Source: Mesorhizobium tamadayense
Lineage (GTDB): Bacteria > Pseudomonadota > Alphaproteobacteria > Rhizobiales > Rhizobiaceae
DNA: 64,000 nucleotides
NCBI RefSeq assembly: GCF_003863365.1
Contig: NZ_RQXT01000001.1
Coordinates: forward strand, 186,001-250,000
Reading direction: 5' to 3'
Position 1 is the stretch's first letter. The number at the start of each line of letters is the position of its first letter. Under the pieces are notes generated by a model, which worked only from the letters and a program-made list of their open reading frames with translations, was not told the origin of the DNA and ran no database searches. Below are positions 9,776-18,114 of the stretch, one piece after another. A program made the translations under genes and the position numbers.

Positions 9776-11827
9776 CTACTTCGCGGTCGGCGGAATGGTC
9801 AGCGTCGCGCCGAGCGGCAGGCGGCGCGGCCTGTAGTTCTTGTTGGCCTCGGAGATCAGCTTCCATTTGGTGCCGTCGCCATAGTTTTTCTTGGCCAGGT
9901 CCCAGTAAGTGTCGCCGGCGGCGATCACATGACTGGTCTCCGGACCGGTCGCGGCCGGCTTGGCCTCGGCGGGCGCTGTCTCGGCCGGCTTGGCGGGTTC
10001 GGTCGCAGGGGCAATCGTCGCCGGAGCAGTTTCGGCAGGTTTTGCCGCTCCCGACGTTGCCGGTGCTGTCTCGGCCGGAACGGTCGGCGGCGTGCCGGCG
10101 ATGTCGCCGGAATTAGACGGCAAAGCCGGCATTGCGGGCTCGGCTGGTTTGGCGGGCTCGGCGGCAGGCACTGTCGTAGTCTCGGCGGGCTTTGCCGGCT
10201 CCGCTGCGGCTACCGTCGCGCCAACCTCGGTGATGCGGCCGTCGAGCTTCGGCGTGTAGGGTCGGTGCGCGCCGAGATAGTCGGCCACCACCTGCTCCAG
10301 GCCCGGGCCGTAGTCATAGGCGTCGGTCGCCTTTTCGGCAAAGACCTTGTAGCCGTCGCCGCCCTGGCGGACGTAGTTATTGGTGGCGACGAGATATTGC
10401 TTGTCCGGATTGATGGGCGCCCAGGCGCCGTTCTCCATCACCTCGACCGATTTGACGCGGCCGGCATTGGGCGCCACCGACTTGTCGAAGGCGTATTTCA
10501 GGCCGGCCACCTGCGGGAAGCGGCCGGCGCCGTCCTCGATCTGGCTGAGGCCGTTTTCGAGACCGGCGACCAGATCCTTGCCGGAGATCTTGAACGTCGC
10601 CAGCGTGTTCTGGAACGGCAGCACGGTCAGCACCTCGCCCATGGTCACGGTGCCCTGGTCGATCGAGGCGCGCAGGCCGCCGCCGTTCGAGACGACGATC
10701 TCGACGCCCTGGCCCTTGACGCGGTCGAGGATGGCGTCGGAGACCAGATTGCCCATCTCGCATTCGCGGGCGCGGCAATTCTCGCGGCTGCCGTCGATCG
10801 CCTTGGTGGCCTCGGCGACCTCCTTGTTCTTCAGCGCCTCGATCGGCGCACCAAGCTCCTTGATGCGGGCGAGAACCGCGGGATCTGGCGTGATCGACTT
10901 GTCGAGATAGATCGGGTCGCCGCTCGCCTCCTTGACGACGCCGTTGTCGTCGAACACCACCTTGAATTCGCCGAGATATTTCGAATAGGACGCCGCCTGC
11001 ACCACCGGCACCTTGTAGCCGTCCGGGTTGTCGACCATCGTCGGATAGGGACCCGCCGCCTTCGGGTCGGTGTTCGACAGAAGCGTGTGGCTGTGGCCAC
11101 CCACCACCACGTCGATGCCGGGAATTTTCGCGATGACATCGCGCTCGCGGTTGTAGCCGATATGGGTGACCGCGATGATCTTGTTGATGCCTTCTCCCTT
11201 CAGCTTCTCGACCTCCGCGGTGATCGACTTGACGTCGTCCGCGATGGCGATGTTGGGACCAGGCGAGGCGAGTTCCGGCGTGTCGTTGGTGACGGCGCCG
11301 ACGATGCCGATCTTCTGCCCGCCGACCTCGACCACGATCGAAGGCTTGATCTTGCCCGCGGCGCCGGATTTGTCGTTGGGCACGACGTTGGCGCTGACAA
11401 CCGGGAACTTCGCCTTGTCGAGGTAAGGCACCAGCGCGCTCTCGCCGTCGTCGAATTCGTGGTTGCCAAGCGTCACCGCGTCGGGCTTCATCTGATTGAG
11501 GAACTCCTCCTCCGCCGCACCTTTGTAGGTGATGTAGAACAGCGATCCCTGGAAGCTGTCACCGGCGTTGAGCAAGAGCACGTTCTGGCCTTCGAGCTTC
11601 TTGCGCTGCTCGGCGATGGCGGTGACCAGCCGGCCGGCGCCGCCGATGCATTCGCCCTTGGTCTCCTCCTCCGCCGAACACGTGGACTCATATTTGTTGT
11701 TGCCTTCGATGCGGCTGTGCCAATCGTTGAAGTGCAGAATGTTCAGCGTGTAGTCGGCAAAGGATGCTCCTGCCGACATGCCAATCGTCGAGGCAGACAG
11801 GGCTAGAACGGCGGCAAATTTCTTCAT
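9776..11827 (-). CDS. Periplasmic 5'-nucleotidase/UDP-sugar hydrolase with LysM tail
   Basis: A 683-residue UshA-family enzyme expected to release phosphate from nucleotides outside the inner membrane. It has a signal peptide (1-24), a metallophosphatase domain (metal motifs ILHFNDWHSRIE, GNHEFDDGE and GGHSHT) and a 5'-nucleotidase C-terminal domain (about 330-510; NGGGLR and NYVRQGGDGY). A Pro/Ala/Thr-rich linker of about 110 residues follows, then a C-terminal LysM (SHVIAAGDTYWDLAKKNYGD). LysM binds peptidoglycan, so the enzyme is probably held at the wall. GGGAG precedes the ATG. Confidence 0.88.
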   Translation of the reverse strand: MKKFAAVLALSASTIGMSAGASFADYTLNILHFNDWHSRIEGNNKYESTCSAEEETKGECIGGAGRLVTAIAEQRKKLEGQNVLLLNAGDSFQGSLFYITYKGAAEEEFLNQMKPDAVTLGNHEFDDGESALVPYLDKAKFPVVSANVVPNDKSGAAGKIKPSIVVEVGGQKIGIVGAVTNDTPELASPGPNIAIADDVKSITAEVEKLKGEGINKIIAVTHIGYNRERDVIAKIPGIDVVVGGHSHTLLSNTDPKAAGPYPTMVDNPDGYKVPVVQAASYSKYLGEFKVVFDDNGVVKEASGDPIYLDKSITPDPAVLARIKELGAPIEALKNKEVAEATKAIDGSRENCRARECEMGNLVSDAILDRVKGQGVEIVVSNGGGLRASIDQGTVTMGEVLTVLPFQNTLATFKISGKDLVAGLENGLSQIEDGAGRFPQVAGLKYAFDKSVAPNAGRVKSVEVMENGAWAPINPDKQYLVATNNYVRQGGDGYKVFAEKATDAYDYGPGLEQVVADYLGAHRPYTPKLDGRITEVGATVAAAEPAKPAETTTVPAAEPAKPAEPAMPALPSNSGDIAGTPPTVPAETAPATSGAAKPAETAPATIAPATEPAKPAETAPAEAKPAATGPETSHVIAAGDTYWDLAKKNYGDGTKWKLISEANKNYRPRRLPLGATLTIPPTAK

Positions 11828-11962
11828 CTTCGTCTCCCGGATGAACTGACCTGAAGTGCTTAACGCCCTCGCTTGACTGGAACATAACAGCCAGCTCTTC
11901 CGGCATGTTCACATCGCGTTTTGGCCGATGCAAGCGGAAATCGGGAAGAGGTTTGCTGGCAC

Positions 11963-11994
11963 AAAAAAGGACGGCGGCTCGCGCCGCCGTCCTT
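11963..11994 (-). terminator. Intrinsic terminator of the Omp10-like gene
   Basis: GGACGGCGGC pairs perfectly with GCCGCCGTCC across a TCGC loop, followed on the minus strand by six Ts. It starts 26 nt past the stop of the lipoprotein gene. Confidence 0.85.
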
Positions 11995-12019
11995 GACAAG
12001 ATCGATGTCTCGCCTGCGC

Positions 12020-12391
12020 TCAGGCCCGGCGTGTCAGCACGAAATTCTGGCCGCTGGCGCTGGTGCAATTGAGCTGGCTGATGGAGATCATCAGGCAGTT
12101 GAAGCTGACCGGGGTCTGGCGGATCAGCGAGGTGCCGTGGATCTCGACCGAGGTCGGTCCGGTCATGGTGTAGCTGCCTTCGGACAGCTTCTGGCCGGTA
12201 TCGGTCGCGACAGTGGCGAAGCTGCCGGCGGCGAAGGTCGACAGGCCGGTGCCCTTGGCGTCGATCCAGTTGCCCTCGACGCCCTTGGGCGCCGCCATCG
12301 ACGGTTCCGAAGGCCCGGTGGTGGTGCAGGCGGCAGCGGCCAAAAGGCTTGCCGCGGCGCATGCCGAAAGCAATTTGCGCGCAATGGTCAT
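12020..12391 (-). CDS. omp10: Omp10-like outer-membrane lipoprotein
   Basis: A 123-residue lipoprotein: signal peptide with lipobox LLAAAAC (Cys about residue 22), then a small beta-rich domain. The motifs EGNWID, TDTGQKLSEGSY, QLNCTS and the FVLTRRA end correspond to Brucella Omp10 (EGSWVD, TDTNEKLAEGNY, QLNCTS, FSLTRR) from memory. Function is unknown; in Brucella it is a surface-exposed antigen. The ATG at 12391 follows GAGAGGA and gives a proper signal peptide. A strong intrinsic terminator lies downstream. Confidence 0.82.
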   Translation of the reverse strand: MTIARKLLSACAAASLLAAAACTTTGPSEPSMAAPKGVEGNWIDAKGTGLSTFAAGSFATVATDTGQKLSEGSYTMTGPTSVEIHGTSLIRQTPVSFNCLMISISQLNCTSASGQNFVLTRRA

Positions 12392-12466
12392 TCGAAAATC
12401 CTCTCCTCTCGCATCGGCCCCAAAATCGCTTCGATTTTCGGAAAGCACGATGCGTACATCAAAGTG

Positions 12467-12510
12467 CTAGAGCGTACTTTGTGCGTCCGAATGGACGCAC
12501 GTCGCTCTAG
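12467..12510. repeat. Nested palindrome upstream of the Omp10-like gene
   Basis: Outer arms CTAGAGCG/CGCTCTAG enclose an inner perfect hairpin (GTGCGTCC, loop GAAT, GGACGCAC at 12481-12500). A smaller inverted repeat (AAAATCG/CGATTTT) lies at 12422-12438. The layout resembles other dispersed rhizobial repeats. Confidence 0.7.
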
Positions 12511-12522
12511 GCCGCATCTTCT

Positions 12523-12547
12523 CAATCGCCCGATTTCCGGGCGATTG
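12523..12547 (-). terminator. Terminator-like hairpin after homospermidine synthase
   Basis: A perfect 10-bp stem (CAATCGCCCG/CGGGCGATTG) with a 5-nt loop, 30 nt beyond the hss stop. There is no U-run, so it may only protect the 3' end. Confidence 0.5.
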
Positions 12548-12576
12548 CAAGGTGGAGACGGCGGTAGGCCCGGCCG

Positions 12577-14022
12577 CTATCGCACCAGAATGTTGCGGAA
12601 CTGCCACGGATCGTCCCTGTCGAGATCCTCGGGGAAAAGCCCCGGGCGGTTATCGAGCGGCGTCCAGTCGGTGTAGTGGCCCCTGACCGGCCCAAGATAG
12701 GGCATCTGCACGTCCAGGCAGCGCCTGTAATCCATCTCGTCGGTCTCGACGATGCCGGCGGTCGGATTTTCCAGCGCCCAGACCATGCCGGCCAGCACCG
12801 CCGAGGTGACCTGCAGGCCGGTGGCGTTCTGGTAAGGTGCGAGCTTGCGGGCCTCGGCCAGCGACAGCTGCGAGCCGTACCAGTAGGCGTTCTTGGCGTG
12901 GCCGTAGAGCAGCACGCCAAGCTCGTCGACGCCGTCGACCAACTCGTTCTCGTCGAGCACGTGATGCACTGGCTGCGCCTTGCCGGCGGCGCCGAACATC
13001 TCGTGCAGCGACAGCACCGCGTCGTTGCAGGGATGGTAGGCATAGTGGCAGGTCGGGCGGTACTGCACCTTGCCCTTCTTGCCGCGCACGGTGAAGAAAT
13101 CGGCGATCGAGATCGCCTCGTTGTGCGTCACAAGGAAGCCGTATTGCGGACCGGGCGTCGGGCACCATGAGCGCACACGCGTGTTGGCGCCGGGCTGCTC
13201 CAGAAAGATCGCCGCCTGCGAGCCGTTCTTGTGCTTCCTGCCGTTCTTCGGCATCCAGGTCTCATGCGTGCCCCAGCCGAGCTCGGACGGCTGCAGGCCT
13301 TCCGAGATGAAGCCCTCGACCGACCAGGTGTTCCAGAACACGTCCATCGACTTGGGCTTCTTGGTGCGCTGGGTGTCGCGCTCGGCGATGTGGATGCCCT
13401 TGACGCCGGCCTTCCTCATCAGCTTCGCCCAGCCCTCGCGGTCCTGCTCCACCGGCTCGGCAAACTCGAGTCCGAGATCGGTGGCGAGGTTGACCAGCGC
13501 CTGCTTGACGAACCACGAGACCATGCCTGGATTGGCGCCGCAGCAGGAGATCGCCGTGGTGCCGCCGGGGTTCTTCTCCTTTTCCTGGCGCACGCTTTCG
13601 CGCAGCGCGTAGTTGGTGCGCGAGGCGTTGTCGGCCTTTTCGTCGAAATAGAATCCGAGCCAGGGCTCGACGACCGTGTCGACATAGAGCACGCCGAGCT
13701 TGCGGCAGAGCTTCATCAGTTCGAGCGAGGAGGTGTCGACCGACAGGTTGACGCAAAAACCTTGGCCGCCGCCCTTGGTCAGAAGCGGGGTGAGCAGCTT
13801 CTTGTAGCTCTTCTTGGTGACCGCGTCCTGCATGAAAGTGATGCCGCGCTCGTCGAGCAGCGCGCGGTCGGTGTCGCGCGGGTCGATGACCGTCATGCGC
13901 GACTTGTCGAACTTGAAATGGCGTTCGATCAGCGGCAGCGTCCCCCGTCCGATCGAGCCGAAGCCGATCATCACGACAGGGCCGGTGATTTCACCGTAAA
14001 CGGGCCAGTTTTCATTCGCCAT
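12577..14022 (-). CDS. hss: Homospermidine synthase
   Basis: NAD-dependent enzyme making sym-homospermidine from two putrescines, a major polyamine of rhizobia. The 481-residue protein starts with a Rossmann motif (VVMIGFGSIGRG, about residue 15) and has the conserved segments CVNLSVDTSS, DTVVEPWLGFY and CCGANPGMVSWFVK of the bacterial Hss family. The ATG at 14022 is preceded by GAAGGAG; an in-frame upstream codon is less likely. The substrate could be supplied by the ornithine decarboxylase at 38951-40084. Confidence 0.95.
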   Translation of the reverse strand: MANENWPVYGEITGPVVMIGFGSIGRGTLPLIERHFKFDKSRMTVIDPRDTDRALLDERGITFMQDAVTKKSYKKLLTPLLTKGGGQGFCVNLSVDTSSLELMKLCRKLGVLYVDTVVEPWLGFYFDEKADNASRTNYALRESVRQEKEKNPGGTTAISCCGANPGMVSWFVKQALVNLATDLGLEFAEPVEQDREGWAKLMRKAGVKGIHIAERDTQRTKKPKSMDVFWNTWSVEGFISEGLQPSELGWGTHETWMPKNGRKHKNGSQAAIFLEQPGANTRVRSWCPTPGPQYGFLVTHNEAISIADFFTVRGKKGKVQYRPTCHYAYHPCNDAVLSLHEMFGAAGKAQPVHHVLDENELVDGVDELGVLLYGHAKNAYWYGSQLSLAEARKLAPYQNATGLQVTSAVLAGMVWALENPTAGIVETDEMDYRRCLDVQMPYLGPVRGHYTDWTPLDNRPGLFPEDLDRDDPWQFRNILVR

Positions 14023-14153
14023 CTTTTCGCGCACTCCTTCAAACACATGCAAAACCCGGCGCTTCCGCCGGACGGCCAAGCGCTACAACCACAGATCATT
14101 GTCATAAACCAGCGAAAATCGCCAACCGCCGGCCAGTCGCCATGGCGGCGTGG

Positions 14154-15089
14154 TTAAGCTGCCTGGGCCACGCCGTGCAGGAAGGCAACCAGCCGGTCGC
14201 GGTCGGCGGTCAGGCCCTTGTAGTCGAGCTGCGCAGGGTCGAGCGCGTTGAGCTGCTCCGCGAAAGACGCTGCAAGCGTCGCCCTATCAGGGTGCCGGGC
14301 AAGCACCGCCAGTGGGTCGAGATGGATGCGGATGGTGAAGAGGATGTCGCGCGAGAACGGCAGCTTGCGCAGCGTCTGGCGCTCGACGCGGATGAAGGCG
14401 TGGACGTTGATATCGCCGTCCGGGAAGCGCGTGGGGCGGTTGGTTGCGCGGTCGATGCGCTGGATATTCGAGAGCGGATGATAGAGCGCGTCGCCCGCCT
14501 GGATCGACCAGTTGAAGCGCTCGACCGCCTGGCCCTGCAGGCCGTCGAACATGCGGTTGATGATCTCGGCAGGCCGGGTGCCGGGGCCGAAACCGGGCAC
14601 CGGCGCGTGGATTTGCTGCAGCGGCTTGCCGAATTTTTCCAGGAGCGACCAGGATGACGGAAAGCAGAGCGATCCGGCGCCAAGCCGCCAGCCGTCATCG
14701 CCGCGGCGCATGAGGATCAGGTCTTCCTGCACCAGCAGCGATGCACGGACAAGCGGCGCTTCACGCAATTCGGGAGCCAGCCCGTCGATCGCTGTTTCCA
14801 TACCGATCACCTCCACACCGGCGCCCGAGTCGCGATGGATGCCGGGGTGTTTTGCCGGGAGATAGGCGGCGAGGAGATCCAGCACTTCTTGCTGTGCGTC
14901 GCGGGTATCGTCTTCCTCGACAAAGACCTTTTCCGGGATTTCCGCGTAAAGCCGCCGCTTCTCGGCGAGATGCGGCACAAGGAATTCGTCGACCTCGATC
15001 CAGCGGTCGAGCTCGAGCGACTTCAGACCGATGGCGAAGAGCTTGGAGGACCCGTCATAGGGCGTGTGGGTCGGCTGGCGAATAGTCAT
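14154..15089 (-). CDS. DUF3445 haem-dependent oxidative N-demethylase-like protein
   Basis: A 311-residue soluble protein of the DUF3445 family, whose studied member is the haem-binding alpha subunit of dimethylamine-type oxidative N-demethylase (HODM). Family-like segments include LVQEDLILMRR, GSLCFPSSWSLLEKFGKP and the Arg/His-rich DGDINVHAFIRVERQTLRKLP. No partner reductase or ferredoxin subunit is adjacent. The same-strand pabBC genes lie 37 nt upstream, so co-transcription is possible. The actual substrate cannot be told from the sequence. Confidence 0.75.
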   Translation of the reverse strand: MTIRQPTHTPYDGSSKLFAIGLKSLELDRWIEVDEFLVPHLAEKRRLYAEIPEKVFVEEDDTRDAQQEVLDLLAAYLPAKHPGIHRDSGAGVEVIGMETAIDGLAPELREAPLVRASLLVQEDLILMRRGDDGWRLGAGSLCFPSSWSLLEKFGKPLQQIHAPVPGFGPGTRPAEIINRMFDGLQGQAVERFNWSIQAGDALYHPLSNIQRIDRATNRPTRFPDGDINVHAFIRVERQTLRKLPFSRDILFTIRIHLDPLAVLARHPDRATLAASFAEQLNALDPAQLDYKGLTADRDRLVAFLHGVAQAA

Positions 15090-15126
15090 ACTTTTCTCAA
15101 ACAGAAAATGGCTGGTGGCTCCAGTG

Positions 15127-15789
15127 TCAGGCTAGTTGCGCCGGGATCAGCCCGCGCAGCGAATTGCCGACGAAGATCGCCTTCGCGGACTTCAGATCGT
15201 CGTAGCTGTAGATCGCTTCCACGGCGCGGCCTTCGTCCAGAAGCTCGCCGCGCAATATCCCAGGCAGCAGGCCGCAATCAAGTCTTGGCGTCGCGAGCAC
15301 GCCGTCGCCGAAGTCGGCGAAGAGGTTGGTGATGGTGCCTTCGCAGAGCTCGCCGCGCTCATTGGCTAGCAGCACCTCGTCGGCGCGGGTGGCGAGGTAT
15401 TCGGCGCGTGCCCGCTGGTAGGTTTCGCGGCGGCTGGTCTTGTGGCGCAGCAGCGTGTCGCCGGAATCGAGCCGGACCCGCGCAAGCTGCAGCCGCCACA
15501 CCTTGCCGGCGGGGAGCGGTTCGTAAGGCTGCGCCACCGCCGTCGCCTCGCCGTTGCGCTGCAGGGCGAGGCGGGCGCGCATGGCAGTCTGCCGTCCGCC
15601 GATCGCGCCCGTCAGCACCTCGCCGATCCGTTGCGGGTCGCAGGCAAAGCCGAGCTCCGCCGCCGAGGCGTAAAGCCGCGCAAGGTGGCGGTCGAAGCGC
15701 AGGAAGCCTGAGCCGGGCTCCCAGCGCATGGTCTCGATCAGCTCGAAGTCGGCACGGTCGCCGTCGCGAAGCGCGCTTTCAACAGACAT
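15127..15789 (-). CDS. pabC: Aminodeoxychorismate lyase-like class IV aminotransferase
   Basis: PLP-dependent fold-type IV protein of 220 residues. Likely role: release of pyruvate from 4-amino-4-deoxychorismate to give p-aminobenzoate for folate. Visible landmarks are FDRHLARL near residue 30, the Lys in LLRHKTSRRETY, and ANERGELCEGTITNLF, typical of PabC/IlvE proteins. It starts 52 nt inside the end of pabB in another frame, so the two genes are translationally linked. A branched-chain aminotransferase-like side activity cannot be excluded. Confidence 0.82.
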   Translation of the reverse strand: MSVESALRDGDRADFELIETMRWEPGSGFLRFDRHLARLYASAAELGFACDPQRIGEVLTGAIGGRQTAMRARLALQRNGEATAVAQPYEPLPAGKVWRLQLARVRLDSGDTLLRHKTSRRETYQRARAEYLATRADEVLLANERGELCEGTITNLFADFGDGVLATPRLDCGLLPGILRGELLDEGRAVEAIYSYDDLKSAKAIFVGNSLRGLIPAQLA

Positions 15790-16883
15790 TCCCGGTACTC
15801 CTCCTCGGCGGTCGAGTCGAAGACGACGCCGCCGCCGACATTGTAGACGGCCTCGCCATCGGCAAAGAGCGAGATGGTGCGGATCGCCACCGAGAACCGC
15901 ATCCTGCCGCCGGGCGCGACCCAGCCGATGGCTCCGCAATAGACATCGCGCGGCACGCCCTCCAGATCGTGCAGGATCTCCATGGCGCGAATTTTTGGCG
16001 CGCCGGTTATCGAGCCGCAAGGGAAGAGCGCGGCGAAGACCTGGCGGATGCCGATTTCCGGCAAGAGTTTCGCTCGCACCCGGCTCACCATCTGGTGCAC
16101 CGTCGGATAGGTCTCGATGCGGAACAGCTCCGGCACCTCCAGCGTGCCGACCTCGCTGATCAGCGAGATGTCGTTGCGTAGCAGGTCGACGATCATCCGG
16201 TTCTCGGCCTGGTTCTTCTCGTCATTGCGCAGGAACGCTTTCAGCCGCGCGTCCTCGGCCCTGGTCGCGCCGCGCGGCGCGGTGCCCTTCATCGGATGCG
16301 TCTCGATCATGCCTTCGGCGTCGATCTCGAAGAAGAGCTCCGGCGAACGCGACAGCACGACCGGATCGCCAAGCGAGACCAGCGCGCCGTATTTCACCGG
16401 CTGGCGCCCGGTCAGCGCATCGAAGGCGGCGAGCGGATCGCCGGACCATTGCGCATGGACCGGAAAGGTCAGATTGCCCTGGTAACAGTCGCCCTTGCGG
16501 ATGTGGTCGTGGAGGCGCGCGAAGCGGACGGCGTAGTCCTCCGCGGACCAGGCTGCCCGGGCATCGAAGATCGGTCCATTGCTGGCCGGGCTTGAACTTT
16601 GCGACACGACCTGCTCGAGCGGCGCGTCGAAGACGCCGAGACAGATCAGCGGCGCGCGGCGGCCCTCGGGGAGCAACGGCACCAGCTTCGGCTCGAGCAG
16701 ATAGCCGGCCTCATAGGAGAAATAGCCAGCCAGCCATTTGCCGGCGTCGGATGCGGCTTGAGCTGCTTCGATCGCCGGCGCGAATTCATCCGCGCTGCGC
16801 GCGACGATGATCTCATGCGGCCTGTCGAAGACGAGCTGGCTGCCGGTCTCGTCGTTGCGGAAGATGGCGGAAGGCAGGGACAT
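15738..16883 (-). CDS. pabB: Aminodeoxychorismate synthase component I
   Basis: Converts chorismate and ammonia to 4-amino-4-deoxychorismate for folate. The 381-residue chorismate-binding protein has the active-site segments ETHPMKGTAPRG, DLLRNDIS, EVPELFRIETYPTVHQMVS and FPCGSITGAPKIRAMEI, and ends with the IRTISLF and YNVGGGVVFDS motifs. The glutamine amidotransferase PabA/TrpG is not adjacent. pabC overlaps its 3' end. Confidence 0.92.
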   Translation of the reverse strand: MSLPSAIFRNDETGSQLVFDRPHEIIVARSADEFAPAIEAAQAASDAGKWLAGYFSYEAGYLLEPKLVPLLPEGRRAPLICLGVFDAPLEQVVSQSSSPASNGPIFDARAAWSAEDYAVRFARLHDHIRKGDCYQGNLTFPVHAQWSGDPLAAFDALTGRQPVKYGALVSLGDPVVLSRSPELFFEIDAEGMIETHPMKGTAPRGATRAEDARLKAFLRNDEKNQAENRMIVDLLRNDISLISEVGTLEVPELFRIETYPTVHQMVSRVRAKLLPEIGIRQVFAALFPCGSITGAPKIRAMEILHDLEGVPRDVYCGAIGWVAPGGRMRFSVAIRTISLFADGEAVYNVGGGVVFDSTAEEEYRECLLKARFATATVPTSS

Positions 16884-16991
16884 AAGCCTCGGATGCGGTC
16901 AATGACGCCGTCGATCGCTCTATATGGGGGGTGGGACAGGCGCAATCGAGAGAACGGCGTCGGGCGGCGCAAAGGCGTCTGGCCCAAGACA

Positions 16992-17020
16992 AAGGCGGCG
17001 TCCGCAACAGGCGCCGCCTT
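16992..17020 (-). terminator. Terminator-like hairpin after the helix-hairpin-helix gene
   Basis: AAGGCGGCG and CGCCGCCTT form a perfect 9-bp stem with an 11-nt loop, 25 nt beyond the gene's stop. A short T-rich stretch (TTTGTCTT) follows on the minus strand. Confidence 0.65.
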
Positions 17021-17044
17021 GCACTGGCCATTGTCGGTGCGGGA

Positions 17045-17755
17045 TCAGGTATTGTTCGAGGTTCCAGCCGTCGGGAAGCGGCGGGCGAATTCCGCCTCGT
17101 CGCCCGCAGCCAGCAATTTCGCCTGCTCGATCCATTTCTCGCGCGCGATGCGGCCGTCGAAATTGAGCACCTCGTCGATGCGCTTGACGTCGGCATCGGT
17201 CCAGGCGGCGATCTGGGCGTAAGTCGTGACGCCCTGACCCTTGAGCAGCTTTTCATTGACCGGGCCGATGCCGATCAGGCGGCGCAGATTGTCGGCCTTG
17301 CCGGCGGCGGCCTTCGAGGCGGCGGCTTTCTTTGGCGTCGCCGATTTGGCCGCCGGTTTCGATGCGGCAGCCGTCTTTGCTGCCGCCGGCTTGGCCGTGG
17401 CCGATTTGGTCGGAGTGGGCTTTCCCGCAGGCGATTTCGCCGGCGACGATTTGGCGGCTGCCGGCGTCGACATCAGCCCCGCCGGCGCAGGCGCGGCAGC
17501 CTTGCCGGTTCCTGCCTTGGCGGAAGAGGCCGGCGCGTTACGCAGCTTGCGCTCGAGGTCGGCGCGAGCGCGGCCGCACGCGTCGAGCTCACCGGTCAGG
17601 CGGTCCGCATCGGCGCGAAACCGGTCGCGTTCGCTCTTTGCGCGATCGAGTTCGCCGCGCAGGCTGTCGAACTCGCCACGCAGACGGCCCCAGATGAACC
17701 AGCCAACCAAAACACCGACAACGAACGCCAGGAGCATATAGAAGAAAGTGCTCAT
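17045..17755 (-). CDS. Membrane-anchored helix-hairpin-helix protein with H1-like linker
   Basis: Not assigned to a named gene. The 236 residues divide into an N-terminal membrane segment (4-22), a charged coiled coil (25-72), an Ala/Lys/Pro repeat resembling a histone H1 tail (about 96-153, with repeats such as AKPAAAK and KSATPKK) and a C-terminal helix-hairpin-helix-like domain (154-225; LRRLIGIGPVNEKLLKGQGV). Similar C-terminal domains are attached to many alphaproteobacterial proteins of unknown role. The ATG at 17755 sits behind GAGGG. The basic tail plus HhH suggests nucleic-acid contact at the membrane (inference). Confidence 0.7.
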   Translation of the reverse strand: MSTFFYMLLAFVVGVLVGWFIWGRLRGEFDSLRGELDRAKSERDRFRADADRLTGELDACGRARADLERKLRNAPASSAKAGTGKAAAPAPAGLMSTPAAAKSSPAKSPAGKPTPTKSATAKPAAAKTAAASKPAAKSATPKKAAASKAAAGKADNLRRLIGIGPVNEKLLKGQGVTTYAQIAAWTDADVKRIDEVLNFDGRIAREKWIEQAKLLAAGDEAEFARRFPTAGTSNNT

Positions 17756-18114
17756 TTCCCTCTCCAGTCCGATCGGGCGGCCGCGGCCCGGCACGGCGGG
17801 CTTGCCGCAGAATCGTCAATCGTTCCGCTATCGGCGGAACGGCCGCTTTAGTCGAGCTGTCGGCACCTGGCTCTCCTCCGGCTATGGCCGACGGCCGTCA
17901 TCGCATCCGCCGAAGCGTCGCGAGGGCCATCTCTGGCCTTGGCGATGCGTCCGGCTGAGCTTGAGGCCGGACGCTATCATACGGCCTGCGGAAAGCTAAT
18001 TGAAAAATGCGGCGGAGAGTTATTTAAGAACAGCTATTTAGGGCAAGAATAGAAACGCGGCAAATATGCGTTCCGGCTAAATTGTTCTGGTCTATGCCGC
18101 CGGGCGAACGCCCG
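17756..18114. other. Gene-free interval with two small inverted repeats
   Basis: 359 bp between two minus-strand genes. It contains a hairpin with arms GTTCCG/CGGAAC near 17823 and a perfect 9-bp inverted repeat GCGTCCGGC/GCCGGACGC at 17947-17974. Bases 17990-18080 are AT-richer than their surroundings. It should hold the promoter of the helix-hairpin-helix gene; no convincing -35/-10 pair or coding potential was seen. Confidence 0.5.

Noticed and set aside
9776..9960. LysM tail as a separate gene
   Set aside because: It is in the same uninterrupted frame as the nucleotidase through a Pro/Ala linker, with no start or ribosome-binding site of its own.
8533..10116. Plus-strand open frame of 527 codons opposite ferrochelatase
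   Set aside because: Antisense to hemH, extending through a non-coding repeat region; no recognisable domain.
9698..11806. Plus-strand open frame of 702 codons opposite the 5'-nucleotidase gene
   Set aside because: It is antisense to a clear UshA-LysM gene, is rich in Arg/Gly/Asp as GC-rich antisense frames are, and has no family motif.
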